Of a stretch of DNA of 35,085 nucleotides, positions 8,113-16,229 are shown one piece after another (position 1 is the stretch's first letter; each line of letters starts with the position of its first letter). Origin of the DNA: Mesorhizobium sp. L2C084A000 (GTDB lineage Bacteria > Pseudomonadota > Alphaproteobacteria > Rhizobiales > Rhizobiaceae); assembly GCF_000502875.1 (NCBI RefSeq), contig NZ_AYWX01000024.1, positions 1 to 35,085 on the forward strand. Direction: 5' to 3'. The notes under the pieces were generated by a model. That model did no database searches. It saw only the letters and a list, made by a program, of their open reading frames with translations, and was not told the DNA's origin. The position numbers and the translations under genes were made by a program.

Positions 8113-9138
8113 TTATTTCGCAGCCGCTTGCGCCTGCAGCGCCTTCAGGTCCCAGCAGCTGTCGGGCTTCAGGTCGGCCTTGGTCGTCGCCTTTTCCAGC
8201 GTGTAGATGTAGGTGTGCGAGGTGCCGGCCGGCTGGCCGCTCTGCAGCAGGAACTTGATGATCGCGTTCATGTCGCCCGACTGGCGAGCAAGATCGGTCA
8301 TCACCACGGCGCCATAGGTGCCGTCCTGCAGCTTGTCGCAATCGGCCGCCTTCTCGCCACCGCCCGTGGTGACCAGGAACACCTTGCCGTCGAGCTTGGC
8401 GTCGCGGATCGCGGCGGCCGCGCCGGTGGCGTCACCATCCCAGAAATCGATGATGGCGCAGATGTCCGGGTTCTGCTGCAGCATCGTCGTCGTCACGTTG
8501 CGCGAGGTCGTCGCATCCCAGTTTGAATCGGGCTTTGCCACCACCTTGAAGTCGGGATTCTTGTCCAGCACCTTCATGATGCCGGCATACTGATAGAGGC
8601 TGGAGGAGTTGGCCTGGTCACCCTGCACAAGGCCGATCTTCTTTGACGAGTTCGGGCCGCAGCCCTTGATCGCCGCTTCGGCCTCGAGCTGGCCGAGCCG
8701 GTCCCAGTCGCTGCCGACAAAGGCATCAGCCGGGAAGTTCGCCGGATTGTCGACCAGTATCACGTAGGTGCCCGCGGCCTGCGCCTTCTTCATCAGCTTG
8801 GAATAGGAGTTGAGGTCCGGCGCATGGATGATCAGCACGTCCGGCCTGGTGTCCGACGAGATGGCGTCGGTGATCGCCTGCGCGCCGGCATCGACGACCC
8901 AGTTCGGGTCACGCGTCTCGAATACGCCGCCCCAGGCCTCGACTTCTGTCTTCAGGTAATGCGACCAACCCTGCGCCAGGTCGAAGCCCATCGCCAGCGG
9001 CACCAGCATGACGCGCTTGCCCTTGAGCGCCTGCGCATAGGCGGCCGGGCCGGGATCATCGGCGGCAAAGGTTGGCGCCACGAAAGTGGTAACGGCAAGC
9101 GCCGTGGCGGCGGCCATAAGTGTCTTGATCAGTTTCAT
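8113..9138 (-). CDS. Periplasmic sugar-binding protein of the CUT2 importer
   Basis: 341 residues. The N-terminus is a Sec signal peptide (basic MKLIK, hydrophobic core, likely cleavage after FAPTFA-type Ala near residue 25). The mature part has a type I periplasmic-binding fold of the RbsB kind: KRVMLVPLAMGFD at the first strand, DVLIIHAPDLNSYSK, YVILVDNPANFPADAFVGSDW and CAIIDFWDGDATGAAAAI. It delivers a sugar-like ligand to the two permeases. The start ATG at 9138 follows an AGAGGATC box. A strong hairpin follows the stop. Two cysteine-containing segments (KGCGPNS, DKLQ...) may form a disulfide. Ligand unknown. Confidence 0.92.
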   Translation of the reverse strand: MKLIKTLMAAATALAVTTFVAPTFAADDPGPAAYAQALKGKRVMLVPLAMGFDLAQGWSHYLKTEVEAWGGVFETRDPNWVVDAGAQAITDAISSDTRPDVLIIHAPDLNSYSKLMKKAQAAGTYVILVDNPANFPADAFVGSDWDRLGQLEAEAAIKGCGPNSSKKIGLVQGDQANSSSLYQYAGIMKVLDKNPDFKVVAKPDSNWDATTSRNVTTTMLQQNPDICAIIDFWDGDATGAAAAIRDAKLDGKVFLVTTGGGEKAADCDKLQDGTYGAVVMTDLARQSGDMNAIIKFLLQSGQPAGTSHTYIYTLEKATTKADLKPDSCWDLKALQAQAAAK

Positions 9139-9198
9139 GTCAGATCCTCTGTTTTTGCTGTTGCTGTTCACGGCCGGCCCCAACCGTCCGCGGTAGGT

Positions 9199-10185
9199 TT
9201 AGATATCGCCTTGCTGGGCGGTCTGCTCGTCACGTGGATTGATGATGCCGTCGACGATGATGGCGCCGAGCAGGATCGCTGCCTTGATCAGGTTCTGGTA
9301 GAGCAGCGGAATGTCGATGATGGTCATGGCGTTGAGCAGGATGCCGATCAGTGCCGCACCGACCAGCACGTTGCGCACCCCGCCGCGCCCGCCGGACAGG
9401 CCGATGCCGCCGATCACCGCCACCAGCACGATATCGTAGAGCAGCGTTGAGTTGACGACCCGGGTGTTGATCGAATGCAGGCTCGCCGCCGTCAGCAGGC
9501 CGGCGACCAGTGCGACCAGGGCGGAAAGCACATAGCGCAGCACCAGCATCGGCCGCACCGGAATGCCGATGTTGCGCGCCGCCACCGGATTGTCGCCGGC
9601 GAAATAGATGTAGCGTCCCCATTTGGTGTAGCGCAGGAACAGGAAGAACAGGAATGCCAGGCCGGCGAAGACGAACACCTCGATGGGAACATCGAGGAAG
9701 CGCAGGCCGCCGAGCAGCTCGACCCAATGGCCCTGCGGCACCGGCACGGCATCCTGCGTGATCAGTTGCGAGCGCACATAGCCGAAGACGAAGGAGCCTG
9801 TCGCCAGCGTCACGAAGATCGCCGGCACGTCGGCATAGGCGACGAGAAAGCCATTGAGCAGGCCGATGGCCAGCACACCGGCCAGCACATAGGCGAAGGC
9901 CAGCCCGTCCGGCGTCCCCGAATTCAGAAGTTGCAGATACCAGGCGACAGACATCGCCATGATCGCGACGGCGGAGAGGTCGATGCCGCGGCCGATGATG
10001 ACGACAGCCATGCCAAGGGCCAGAATGCCGAGCACCGACACCGAGCGGACAATGGCGACAAGGTTGTTGGGGTCGATGAAGCCCGGCAGGCCTATGGCCG
10101 CTGCAACGAACAGCACCACCGCTATGGCAAAGACAATGCCTTCCTGATTCAGGCTCCTGTAATTCGGCCAGCCGATCGTGTTCAT
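9199..10185 (-). CDS. CUT2 sugar ABC permease (RbsC-like), first gene of the operon
   Basis: 328 residues with about eight to ten hydrophobic helices. Family motifs are GRGIDLSAVAIMAMS near residue ~65 and GGIGLSGGRGGVRN near ~270. It pairs with the fused permease downstream to make the membrane channel. The ATG at 10185 (MNTIGWPNYRS) is chosen over a TTG at 10245 because the extra residues are not family-like. The ribosome binding site is weak. A perfect 18-bp palindrome lies 16 bp upstream of this start, so the operon promoter and control are probably there. The next gene, for the binding protein, starts 60 bp downstream. Confidence 0.9.
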   Translation of the reverse strand: MNTIGWPNYRSLNQEGIVFAIAVVLFVAAAIGLPGFIDPNNLVAIVRSVSVLGILALGMAVVIIGRGIDLSAVAIMAMSVAWYLQLLNSGTPDGLAFAYVLAGVLAIGLLNGFLVAYADVPAIFVTLATGSFVFGYVRSQLITQDAVPVPQGHWVELLGGLRFLDVPIEVFVFAGLAFLFFLFLRYTKWGRYIYFAGDNPVAARNIGIPVRPMLVLRYVLSALVALVAGLLTAASLHSINTRVVNSTLLYDIVLVAVIGGIGLSGGRGGVRNVLVGAALIGILLNAMTIIDIPLLYQNLIKAAILLGAIIVDGIINPRDEQTAQQGDI

Positions 10186-10200
10186 GTCTGCGTTTGCCCC

Positions 10201-10218
10201 GATGGCAGCGCTGCCATC
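10201..10218. promoter_or_regulatory. Perfect 18-bp palindrome, candidate operator of the sugar operon
   Basis: GATGGCAGCGCTGCCATC equals its own reverse complement. It ends 16 bp before the start codon of the first permease gene. An operator just downstream of the promoter is the simplest reading; a leader hairpin blocking translation is the alternative. The centre is GC, unlike the central CG usual for LacI-family operators. No regulator gene lies beside this operon. A weak promoter candidate (TTGACG, complement of 10254-10259) lies upstream. Confidence 0.5.
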
Positions 10219-10441
10219 CCTGGGAAAGAACGCTAATCGGCCCAACGCCGGTTCGTCAAATGAATCCGCGCTCGGAACCCAGGCCGGCAGCGATATTTAC
10301 CGAGTGGACGCGTCGATTGCCGAAGCTGGCGCAATGCATGGAAAAGCCTGCACTTTGGCAATTGGTTGCGCCATTGCGGCCGCTCGCGAAAGCGCTGCAC
10401 TACGGCGAAAGGACGAGACGGAATTTATCTCCGCATCAGGC

Positions 10442-10480
10442 GGAAAAATCGATCTCAATTTCCCGGCGAGTGGCCGGAAA
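10442..10480 (-). terminator. Possible intrinsic terminator after the MFS gene
   Basis: GCCGGAAA (10473-10480) can pair with TTTCCCGGC (10459-10467) with one bulged base, and on the minus strand a short T-run follows at 10442-10448. The stem overlaps the last codons of the MFS gene. This would separate the exporter transcript from the sugar operon downstream. The stem is imperfect and the T-run is offset. Confidence 0.3.
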
Positions 10481-11888
10481 CCTCCGCGCCCGCACTTGGC
10501 GGCAGCACGAGAAAACGCAACGCCGCCACCAGCCCGATGGCGCCGATCGCCAGGAAGGCGATTCGAAAATCCACAAGGTCGAGAGCGGGGCGATCCCTGA
10601 CGATCTGCGACAAATTGAGGATCGCCGCCGCCACCGCGACGCCGAACAGCATCGCCACCTGCTGCAGCATCGAGGACAGGGTCGCCGCCGAGCTTCGTTG
10701 CGCCGCATCGATGTCGGCGAAGGCCAGTGTGTTGAGCGCGGTGAACTGCATCGAGCGCGTCAGGCCGGCAATCAGCATCAGCGCCACCACCAGCGCCTGT
10801 GGCGTCTGCGGCGAGATCGCCCCGCAAGCCATGATCGAGGCCGAGGCGATGATGCCGTTGACGACCATCACCGAGCGGAAACCGAAACGCCGCAGCGTTG
10901 GCGTCGTCACCGTCTTCATGCCGAGATTGCCGAGGAAATAGGCCAGGATCATCAAGCCGGCATCGACGGGCGAGAGGCCAAAGCCGACCTGGAACAGCAG
11001 TGGCAGCAGGAACGGCGTGGCATTGATCGCCACCCTGAAAATGGTACCGGCGGCCAATGTCGAGATGGCAAAGGTCAGCACATTGAACGAGGAGAGATCG
11101 AGCAGCGGATGCGGCGCCCGCCGGAGATGCCGTACCGCCAGCCAGCCTATGACGATGCCGGCAACGATCAGCAGCGCTGTCGGCAGCACGCCGTCCTCCG
11201 GATGAGCAATGCGTTCAAGGCCATAGAGCAGCAGGGCAAGTCCGGCCGATGTCAGGAAAAAACCCGGCCAGTCGAGCGGCTTGGGGTCAGCCACACGGTC
11301 GCCCGGAATGAAGCGCGCGACCAGCGCCAGCCCGATCACGCCGAGCGGGATGTTGATGAAGAAATTCCAGTGCCAGGACAGATAGGTGGTGATGAAGCCG
11401 CCGAGTACCGGCCCGACCACCGGCGCAAACAGTGCCGGCCAGGTGATCAGCGCCGTGGCGTTGAGCAATTCGGATTTCGACGCATTGCGCAGGACGAGAA
11501 TCCGCCCGACCGGCGTCATCAGCGCGCTGCCGAGCCCTTGCACGACACGGGCGGCGACGAACTGGGTCAGGGTTTGCGAGAGGCCGCAGGCGAGCGAGGC
11601 CAGGGTGAACAGGACGATCGCCAGCAGGAAGATGTTGCGCGCCCCGAACCGGTCGGCGAGCCAGCCCGACAGCGGCACGAACACCGCCATGGTCAGCATG
11701 TAGACGGTGATGCCGATGCTCATTGCCACCGGCGACACGCCGAAGGACGCGCCCATCTGCGGCAGCGAGGTCGAGATGATCGTCGAATCCAGCAACTGCA
11801 TGAAGAAGGCGATGGCGACGATCAGCGCCACGCGCCGCGCATTGGTGGCCGTTTCGGGTAAGATTTCGGTATCGGGAATGGCAGTCAT
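10455..11888 (-). CDS. MFS drug/solute exporter, DHA2 family (EmrB/QacA-like, 14 TM)
   Basis: 477 residues, dominated by hydrophobic helices; length and pattern fit the 14-helix DHA2 family. Motif A in the loop after helix 2 reads GWLADRFGARNIFL. The motif C segment appears as APVVGPVLGGFITTYLSWHWNFFINIPLG. Helix 1 carries QLLDSTIISTSLP, the D1-like motif of the family. These are proton-driven exporters of drugs or metabolites. No EmrA-type partner gene is adjacent, so it is probably a stand-alone inner membrane pump. The ATG at 11888 is divergent from the cyclodeaminase-like gene, and the shared upstream region carries tandem 16-bp repeats. Substrate unknown. Confidence 0.9.
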   Translation of the reverse strand: MTAIPDTEILPETATNARRVALIVAIAFFMQLLDSTIISTSLPQMGASFGVSPVAMSIGITVYMLTMAVFVPLSGWLADRFGARNIFLLAIVLFTLASLACGLSQTLTQFVAARVVQGLGSALMTPVGRILVLRNASKSELLNATALITWPALFAPVVGPVLGGFITTYLSWHWNFFINIPLGVIGLALVARFIPGDRVADPKPLDWPGFFLTSAGLALLLYGLERIAHPEDGVLPTALLIVAGIVIGWLAVRHLRRAPHPLLDLSSFNVLTFAISTLAAGTIFRVAINATPFLLPLLFQVGFGLSPVDAGLMILAYFLGNLGMKTVTTPTLRRFGFRSVMVVNGIIASASIMACGAISPQTPQALVVALMLIAGLTRSMQFTALNTLAFADIDAAQRSSAATLSSMLQQVAMLFGVAVAAAILNLSQIVRDRPALDLVDFRIAFLAIGAIGLVAALRFLVLPPSAGAEVSGHSPGN

Positions 11889-11941
11889 GACGGAACCGGT
11901 TTGAACAGCATTTGGCCGGCCGCGTCCAGAGATAGCGCAAC

Positions 11942-11973
11942 AAACTTTCGTGTCGCGAAACTTTCGGGTCGCG
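11942..11973. promoter_or_regulatory. Two tandem 16-bp direct repeats in a divergent promoter region
   Basis: AAACTTTCGTGTCGCG (11942-11957) is followed directly by the same word with one base changed (11958-11973). Within it TTTCG (11946-11950) and CGAAA (11956-11960) form a short inverted repeat. The sites lie between the divergent MFS and cyclodeaminase-like genes, as expected for binding of a dimeric regulator. The regulator is not identified. Confidence 0.5.
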
Positions 11974-12025
11974 CCATGGCCTGCTATGGGATGGACGGGG
12001 TGGCCGAGGAAAGTGTCTGCGTAAA

Positions 12026-13027
12026 ATGAAGCCCATCTATATCGACTACCTCAATGCCCTCGACATCGATGCCCTTGCCATGACCGATGGTGAAATCATT
12101 GCCGCCGTCGAGGCTGGCCTGGTGGCGCAAGGCAACGGCCAGACGGTGATCGAGCCGCGCGTCCATCTCGAACCGGACCCGTCCTTCCACGGTCATTTCA
12201 ATGTCTTGCGTGGCTACGTCGCGCCGCTCGACACGGCGGGCGTGAAAATCGTCGGCGACTATGTCGACAATTACCTGCATGGCCTGCCTTCCGAATTCGG
12301 CATCCTCAATCTGTTCGATCCGCGAACCGGCACGCCGCGCGCCATCCTCGACGCCACCGTCATCACCGACATGCGCACAGGCGCTGTCACCGCCATCGGC
12401 GCCAAACATCTGGCGCGCAAGAATTCCAAGGTACTGGCCCATATCGGCGCGCGCGGCACCGCCTACTGGAACGTGCGCCTGCTCGACCATCTCTTCGACT
12501 TCGACGAGATCCGCGTCCATTCGCGCCGGCCGGAAAGCCGCGACGGTTTTGCCGCCAAACTCTCCGCCGATCTCGGCAAGACGGTCACTGCGGTGGCCGA
12601 CTGGAAGAGCTGCATCGAGGGCGCCGACATCGTCGTCGAAGCCTCGCGGCTGCCGGAGCCGCAGCCATTGCTGAAGACCGAATGGATCAAGCCCGGCGCG
12701 CTGGTCGTGCCCTATGGCACGATGAGCGCGGTCGAACTGTCGCTGACCGAGATCATGCAGAAAATGGTCGTCGACGATTGGGGCCAGTGCAAGGGCGGCA
12801 AGTTCGGCTCGCTGCGCGCCCATGTCGAGACCGGGCGGCTGAGCGAGAAGACGCTGCACGCCGAGCTTGGCCAGATCGCCGCCGGTCTGAAAGTCGGGCG
12901 CGAAAGCGACGACGAAACGATCCTATTCTGGCATCGTGGCCTGTCGCTGTCCGACATTGCGCTGGGCAAGGCGATGCTGGCCAAGGCGCAAGTGCAAGGC
13001 ATTGGCCAGCGGCTGCGCTTCGCATGA
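12026..13027 (+). CDS. Ornithine cyclodeaminase / mu-crystallin family protein (diverged)
   Basis: 333 residues, normal family length. The dinucleotide-binding turn is present in altered form (HIGARGTAYWN, residues 139-149). The substrate-side Lys and Arg are kept (GVKIVG, Lys74; TDMRTGA, Arg117). The Asp that ornithine cyclodeaminases place in a G-x-D motif after the Rossmann half is replaced here (YGTMSAVEL, residues 230-238, Met at the expected position). It is therefore unlikely to be a true ornithine cyclodeaminase. The family also includes alanine and ketimine reductases and imino-acid-forming enzymes, so an NAD(P)-linked step on an amino or imino acid is a fair inference. Its stop overlaps the start of the lyase homologue (ATGA), so the two are co-translated. 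Confidence 0.85.
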   Translation: MKPIYIDYLNALDIDALAMTDGEIIAAVEAGLVAQGNGQTVIEPRVHLEPDPSFHGHFNVLRGYVAPLDTAGVKIVGDYVDNYLHGLPSEFGILNLFDPRTGTPRAILDATVITDMRTGAVTAIGAKHLARKNSKVLAHIGARGTAYWNVRLLDHLFDFDEIRVHSRRPESRDGFAAKLSADLGKTVTAVADWKSCIEGADIVVEASRLPEPQPLLKTEWIKPGALVVPYGTMSAVELSLTEIMQKMVVDDWGQCKGGKFGSLRAHVETGRLSEKTLHAELGQIAAGLKVGRESDDETILFWHRGLSLSDIALGKAMLAKAQVQGIGQRLRFA

Positions 13028-14505
13028 CCGTGCTCGTCCTCTCCGGAGCCGGCGTCGGCATTGGCGATGTCGCCGCCGTGGCCCGCGATGGTCGCAAGGT
13101 GGAGATCGGACCCGATGTCATCGGCAGGCTGCAGAAGGCGCGAAAAGTGCTCGACCAGGCCGCCGCATCCGGCCAGCAGATCTATGGCCTGAACACCGGA
13201 CTCGGCGCCAATCTCGGCACTGCTGTCGACGGCGACGCCGGCGCCTTCCAGCGCCAATTGCTTGAAGGACGCAGCGGCGCCGTCGGCGAGGTGCTGCCGG
13301 TTGAAGCCGTGCGCGCTACTATGCTTGCCCGCGCCGCGATGCTGTCGGTTGGCGGCTCCGGCCTTTCGCCCTCCGTCTTCGTCGCTTTGGTCGACGCGCT
13401 CAACGCCGGCGTCCATCCCGTCATGCCGTCACTCGGCTCGATCGGCGCCGGCGATCTGGTGCTGATGACGGCACTCGCCCGCATGCTCACCGGCGAAGGC
13501 GAAGCAGACTATCAGGGCCGTCGCATGCCGGCGGCCAAGGCACTGATGATGGCGCGCCTCGCCCCCATCAGCCTGGCGCCCAAGGATGGGCTGTCGCTGA
13601 TCAATGCCTCGGCGGTGTCCGCCGGCAGCGGCGCGCTTGCGGTGACGGATGCGCTGTCGGCTCTTGCCCAGCAACAGCAGACCGGGGCGCTGACCATGGA
13701 AGGTTTTGGTGCCAACCGCACCATCCTCGATCCGCGCTTGCACATGGCGCGCCCGGCGGCCGGCCAGCAGGAAGCAGCCAAGGTGCTGCACGATCTGCTC
13801 GTCCGCGACGAGGCGCTGGTGCCGACCACCTTGCAGGACCCGCTGTCGATCCGCTGCATGCCGTCGATCCATGGCGCGCTGATCGAGGCGATCGGTCAGG
13901 CGAGACAGGCTGTCGAGATCGAACTCAACGCCGCCGCCGACAATCCGCTGGTGCTGGGCGATGATGAGTTGGTGCTGTCGACCGGCAATTTCCACACCGC
14001 CGCACTGGCGCTCGCCTTCGAGACGCTCGGCCTGGCGATCGCCCAATGTGCCGCGGCCAGTGCCGCCCGCTTTATCCAGCTCACTGGCTCGGGCCGCAAT
14101 GGCCTGCCGAAATATCTGTCGCCGGTCGGCGGCGCCTCGGCCGGCTTCGTGCCGCTGCAGAAGACAGTGACCTCGATCCTGGCCGCCATCCGCCACAAGG
14201 CTAATCCGGTGATGCTCGACTTCCTGGCCGTGTCGGAAGGCGTCGAGGATCACGCCACGCAGACGCCTCTGGCGGTTGCGAAATGCGCCGGGATGATCGA
14301 GCTGTGGCGGCGGCTGATCGCCTTCGAACTGATGGCCGCCGCACAGGCCATAGACCTGCGCGACGGCTTCACATTGGCGCCAGGCACCGCCGCACTTCAC
14401 GCGGCGATACGCGCTCTCGTCCCCATGCTGAAAGAGGACCGGCCGCTCGGTATCGACGCCGAGGCACTTTACGCTGCGCTCGCCGGCGGAAGCTGGCCGG
14501 CCTGA
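13024..14505 (+). CDS. Aromatic amino acid lyase (HAL/PAL) homologue lacking the MIO serine
   Basis: 493 residues, close to HutH length. Family landmarks are clear: YGLNTGLG (Tyr54), SLINAS (Asn194), LQDPLSIRCMPSIHGA (Gln271, Arg277), STGNFH (Phe323) and GVEDHA (Glu408). The Ala-Ser-Gly triad that cyclises to the MIO electrophile is not there: the segment reads GSIGAGDL (138-145) where the family has GSxGASGDL, so the serine is deleted. The HutH catalytic His83 corresponds to Arg83 here and Tyr280 to Leu274. Classical ammonia lyase chemistry is therefore not expected. Overall fold and several pocket residues are kept, so it may bind an amino acid or catalyse something else. It starts inside the stop of the cyclodeaminase-like gene (ATGA). 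The frame has no stops or frameshifts and looks under selection. Confidence 0.88.
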   Translation: MTVLVLSGAGVGIGDVAAVARDGRKVEIGPDVIGRLQKARKVLDQAAASGQQIYGLNTGLGANLGTAVDGDAGAFQRQLLEGRSGAVGEVLPVEAVRATMLARAAMLSVGGSGLSPSVFVALVDALNAGVHPVMPSLGSIGAGDLVLMTALARMLTGEGEADYQGRRMPAAKALMMARLAPISLAPKDGLSLINASAVSAGSGALAVTDALSALAQQQQTGALTMEGFGANRTILDPRLHMARPAAGQQEAAKVLHDLLVRDEALVPTTLQDPLSIRCMPSIHGALIEAIGQARQAVEIELNAAADNPLVLGDDELVLSTGNFHTAALALAFETLGLAIAQCAAASAARFIQLTGSGRNGLPKYLSPVGGASAGFVPLQKTVTSILAAIRHKANPVMLDFLAVSEGVEDHATQTPLAVAKCAGMIELWRRLIAFELMAAAQAIDLRDGFTLAPGTAALHAAIRALVPMLKEDRPLGIDAEALYAALAGGSWPA

Positions 14506-14516
14506 CGCGGCTTCGC

Positions 14517-15398
14517 TCAGAAAACGACGGTCTTGTGGCCGTTGAGCATGACGCGGGCTTCGAGATGCAGCTTGACCGCGCGCGCCAGCACCCGGCTTTC
14601 GATGTCGCGCCCGACGGCAACGAAATCCTCGGCGCTCATCGCATGGGTGACGCGTTCGGTCTCCTGATCGATGATCGGGCCCTCGTCGAGGTCGGACGTG
14701 ACGTAATGCGCCGTCGCACCGATCAGCTTGACGCCGCGGTCGAAGGCCTGGTGATAAGGCTTGGCGCCCTTGAAGCTCGGCAGGAAGGAATGGTGGATGT
14801 TGATCGCCCGTCCGAACAGCCGGTCCGACAGGCTTTTCGAGAACACCTGCATGTAGCGCGCCAGGATGACCAGTTCGGCCCCTGTTTGCTGCACCAGGTC
14901 CAGCAGCTTCTGTTCCTGCTCGGCCTTGTTCTCCCTGGTGGTCGGCCAATGGTGGTAGGGAATGCCCTCCAGCTCGGCGAAGCGGCGGGCATCCTCGTGG
15001 TTGGAGACGACGGCGGCAACCTCCGCGTTCAGCCAGCCGACCCTGATCTGGTACAGCAGATGCAGAAGCGCGTGGTCGAACCTGGAGACCATGACGATGA
15101 TCTTCGGGCGGCGCCCCTGATCGACGAGCGCGGTCTTCATGCCGAACCGGTCGACACTTGATTTCAAGGCCCGTTCCAGACTGTCCCTGGTCGAGCCTGG
15201 CGGGCTGATGAAGGCGATCCGCATGAAAAAGCGATTGGTCTGCCGGTCCCAGAACTGGCTGCTTTCGGCGATGTTGGCGCCGTTCGCGGCAAGCTCCGCC
15301 GTGACCGCGGCGACGATCCCCGGCTGGTCCTCGCAAGAAAGCGTAAGAATATGAACCGGCGCGGCGTCGTCCGTCGCATCATTGCCTTGAGATTTCAC
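14517..15398 (-). CDS. purU: Formyltetrahydrofolate deformylase
   Basis: 293 residues. An ACT domain comes first (ILTLSCEDQPGIVAAVT, ~17-33), then a formyltransferase domain with the catalytic triad Asn200, His202 (NIHHSFLPSFKG) and Asp238 (HYVTSDLDEGPI). PurU hydrolyses 10-formyl-tetrahydrofolate to formate and tetrahydrofolate. In rhizobia and relatives, purU copies often accompany demethylation pathways, where they release folate-bound C1 units. The start is GTG at 15398, overlapping the TGA of the PanB-like gene (GTGA), so it is translationally coupled. This is the last gene of the long minus-strand block and lies only 11 bp from the end of the convergent lyase homologue. Confidence 0.95.
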   Translation of the reverse strand: MKSQGNDATDDAAPVHILTLSCEDQPGIVAAVTAELAANGANIAESSQFWDRQTNRFFMRIAFISPPGSTRDSLERALKSSVDRFGMKTALVDQGRRPKIIVMVSRFDHALLHLLYQIRVGWLNAEVAAVVSNHEDARRFAELEGIPYHHWPTTRENKAEQEQKLLDLVQQTGAELVILARYMQVFSKSLSDRLFGRAINIHHSFLPSFKGAKPYHQAFDRGVKLIGATAHYVTSDLDEGPIIDQETERVTHAMSAEDFVAVGRDIESRVLARAVKLHLEARVMLNGHKTVVF

Positions 15399-16195
15399 GC
15401 CCTGTCGACCCTTTTCATGAACAGGCTGAGCTCAGCCGGATCCATATGCACCACATGCTTGTCTTCGGGATAGGCAAGACTGTTGACATCGGCAACATAT
15501 TCCGAGAACGCGGCGATACGCTCGGCCTGCAAACGATCATACTCGGCGGCGAAGTTGCGGTAGACCTTGGAGTGACGGGGCATGTGGCCACGGTTCTGGC
15601 CGAGGATGTCGTCAGCGAACAGATATTGCGCATCGCAACCGGTGCCCGCTCCCATCGACAGCATGATCAACGATGTCCGTTCAGAGATCGCCTTGGCCAC
15701 CTCGACCGGTACGACCTCGATCTCGGCGCCGATGGCGCCGACAGTTTCCAGCTGCTTCACCGCCGCGAAGACCTCCATGGCGGTGTCGGCGGTCTTGCCG
15801 ACCGCCTTGAAGCCGCCGGTCCAGGTGGCCCGTGACGGGATCAGCCCGACATGGCCGATCACCGGGATATTGTCATCGGCCATCCGCTTGATCGTGGCGT
15901 AACCGGCGCTGCAATAGACCGCGTCGGCGCCGGCCTTGTAGAGCAGGAAAGCCCAGCGCACGAAATCGTCCGCCGTGCCGATCTCGTAGAAATTGTCGCC
16001 CGGCATGGTGAACAGGCTGGGTGCGGCGTCCCGGTATTGCGGGTTGAGCACCAGTTCGGGCGGCACCGAGACGATGTCGACCCCCGCGCGCTCGGCGGCC
16101 TCGGCCTCGTCCATCGTCAGCACGCGCAGCATGGTCAGCTGTCGCTTGCCCTTCATGGCGCGCAAATCCGCCACCGTTGGTCTTTTTCGGCTCAT
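15395..16195 (-). CDS. Ketopantoate hydroxymethyltransferase (PanB)-like protein, metal site lost
   Basis: 266 residues in the PanB/PEP-mutase TIM-barrel family. PanB hallmarks in order are IPVIGHVGLIPS (~110-121), GGFKAVGKT (127-134), the catalytic Glu in IEVVP (Glu160) and MGAGTGCDAQYL. The metal-ligand region is different: the PanB VGDS segment reads VSVPPE (~42-47), the second Asp (ADMPF) reads FTMPGD, and the KLEGG strand reads VYCSAG (93-98). A normal Mg-dependent aldol reaction with 5,10-methylene-tetrahydrofolate is thus doubtful. Placed beside purU and an oxygenase pair, it may act in C1 or keto-acid chemistry, but this is inference. ATG 16195 is preceded by GAGGGAA; the in-frame TTG one codon upstream is less likely. 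Confidence 0.75.
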   Translation of the reverse strand: MSRKRPTVADLRAMKGKRQLTMLRVLTMDEAEAAERAGVDIVSVPPELVLNPQYRDAAPSLFTMPGDNFYEIGTADDFVRWAFLLYKAGADAVYCSAGYATIKRMADDNIPVIGHVGLIPSRATWTGGFKAVGKTADTAMEVFAAVKQLETVGAIGAEIEVVPVEVAKAISERTSLIMLSMGAGTGCDAQYLFADDILGQNRGHMPRHSKVYRNFAAEYDRLQAERIAAFSEYVADVNSLAYPEDKHVVHMDPAELSLFMKRVDRA

Positions 16196-16229
16196 CAAAT
16201 GGGTTCCCTCAGTTGCATTCGGCGGCAGG

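Noticed and set aside
6026..8206. Long open frame of 726 codons on the plus strand
   Set aside because: It lies entirely opposite the permease/SMP-30 fusion and binding-protein genes, has the His/Arg/Asp-rich composition of a GC-rich antisense frame and no domain.
10194..11861. Open frame of 555 codons on the plus strand
   Set aside because: It is antisense to the MFS gene, with low-complexity charged composition.
13024..14505. Treating the lyase homologue as a pseudogene
   Set aside because: The frame is full length, coupled to its neighbour and keeps several pocket residues, so selection on the protein is more likely than decay.
13429..15336. Open frame of 635 codons on the minus strand
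   Set aside because: It overlaps the lyase homologue and purU out of frame; both of those have clear family motifs.
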